The translations under genes and the position numbers were made by a program. DNA of 35,566 nucleotides from Woeseiaceae bacterium (GTDB lineage: Bacteria > Pseudomonadota > Gammaproteobacteria > Steroidobacterales > Woeseiaceae): NCBI GenBank assembly GCA_021773135.1, contig JAJFKP010000032.1, positions 1-35,566 on the forward strand, written 5' to 3'. The notes beneath the pieces are model-generated. The model worked only from the letters and a program-made list of their open reading frames with translations. It ran no database searches and was not told where the DNA came from. This document shows positions 35,227 through 35,566 of the stretch, one piece after another; the first letter of the stretch is position 1, and every line of letters begins with the position of its first letter.

Positions 35227-35325
35227 GCGGCCTCGAAAATGCGATCAATTTACCGGATTGCTCGAAAATCATGACCGAGCAGATGCCAATGGCATCAAAA
35301 CTCATTTAAGGAATAAAAGACATTT

Positions 35326-35362
35326 GGGCCTGTAGCTCAGTTGGTTAGAGCAGGGGACTCAT
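35326..35362 (+). tRNA. 5' exon of a tRNA with CAU anticodon (probably tRNA-Ile2), interrupted by a group I intron
   Basis: Acceptor strand GGGCCTG, then TA, D-stem GCTC with loop AGTTGGTTA and GAGC, then the 5' side of the anticodon stem GGGGA and loop CTCAT with the anticodon CAT at 35360-35362. The tRNA sequence then stops and intron sequence begins, instead of the expected AA and the 3' half of the stem. tRNA-Ile2, with its lysidine-modified CAU, is the usual host of such introns. An elongator tRNA-Met is the alternative; the 3' half lies outside the window. Confidence 0.9.
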
Positions 35363-35566
35363 CAAAATGGTGCGTTTGCGTCGAAAGATGCAAAGCGAAC
35401 GGGATGAATTCAGGGGAACCTTAGCAGTACGGCTGATGGCAATCCTGAGCCAAGCCGGCAGTACACTGCCGGAAGGTGCAGAGACTACCTGAGAACTTTA
35501 GTGTTCTTAATGACAGGCTAGAGCGTCCCGCCCCTAACAATTCGGTTGAGGGTGATGAGATAGTCC
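35363..35566 (+). ncRNA. Group I self-splicing intron in the tRNA anticodon loop (3' end outside window)
   Basis: The core can be folded by eye. P1 pairs CATCA (35360-35364) with TGGTG (35368-35372), placing a U-G wobble at the 5' splice site after CAU. P2 is 35373-35397 with a GAAA tetraloop. P3 pairs CGGGA (35400-35404) with TCCCG (35526-35530). P4 pairs TCAGG (35410-35414) with CCTGA (35444-35448). P6a is CCGGCAG/CTGCCGG (35455-35461 and 35466-35472). P7 pairs GACTA (35483-35487) with TAGTC (35561-35565). P8 lies at about 35532-35552. An extra hairpin (CCTG/CAGG with AGAAC/GTTCT, 35488-35517) lies between P7 and P3. The blocks GAGCCAAGC, GAAGGTGCAGAGACTA and ATAGTCC match the Azoarcus tRNA-Ile intron pattern. 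The intron should excise itself using a guanosine cofactor. No protein is encoded inside the visible part. Confidence 0.93.

Overview
The window looks like part of a gammaproteobacterial chromosome, probably a marine or sediment lineage. The evidence is a split class II ribonucleotide reductase (nrdJa/nrdJb), an nhaB antiporter, a membrane pyrophosphatase, a waaA-hldE lipopolysaccharide pair and the rpsU-yqeY-dnaG-rpoD macromolecular-synthesis cluster. Several genes appear to start at TTG or GTG. I cannot name a genus from sequence alone.

Bases 1-4650 are the most mosaic part. The 3' end of a K+-dependent-type pyrophosphatase gene (hppA) is followed by an 89-bp repeat, then nhaB and a universal stress gene, then a second copy of the repeat, then a broken, chimeric hppA remnant with its own terminator. 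Bases 4650-12650 hold a PAS-GGDEF-EAL protein, a pcm-like/rhodanese/tolC run, and the convergent hldE-waaA pair. Bases 12950-17000 carry nrdJb-nrdJa with a structured leader and two NrdR-box-like palindromes, divergent from an hsp20 gene with a sigma-32-type promoter.

Bases 17190-26700 are mostly envelope and housekeeping genes: a DegQ-type protease, a soluble lytic transglycosylase, a zinc aminopeptidase lipoprotein, cca, an unknown outer-membrane barrel overlapping uppP, a MidA-family methyltransferase and a pteridine-reductase-like SDR. Bases 26700-30030 hold an S41 protease lipoprotein and tsaD-folB-folK on the minus strand. Bases 30080-34750 are rpsU, yqeY, dnaG and rpoD, ending at a strong terminator.

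The most unusual element is at the right edge. A CAU-anticodon tRNA gene is interrupted right after the anticodon by a group I intron. Its P1, P2, P3, P4, P6, P7, a P7.1-like hairpin and P8 can be paired by eye; the window ends just after the S element. Upstream, on the opposite strand, is an uninterrupted 145-codon HNH-nuclease-like frame with no usual start codon and an apparent loss of one zinc-ligand cysteine, probably a decaying mobile endonuclease. The functional themes are sodium/proton bioenergetics with stress (left), B12-dependent nucleotide reduction and heat shock (middle), envelope maintenance and folate synthesis (right-centre), and replication/transcription initiation (right).
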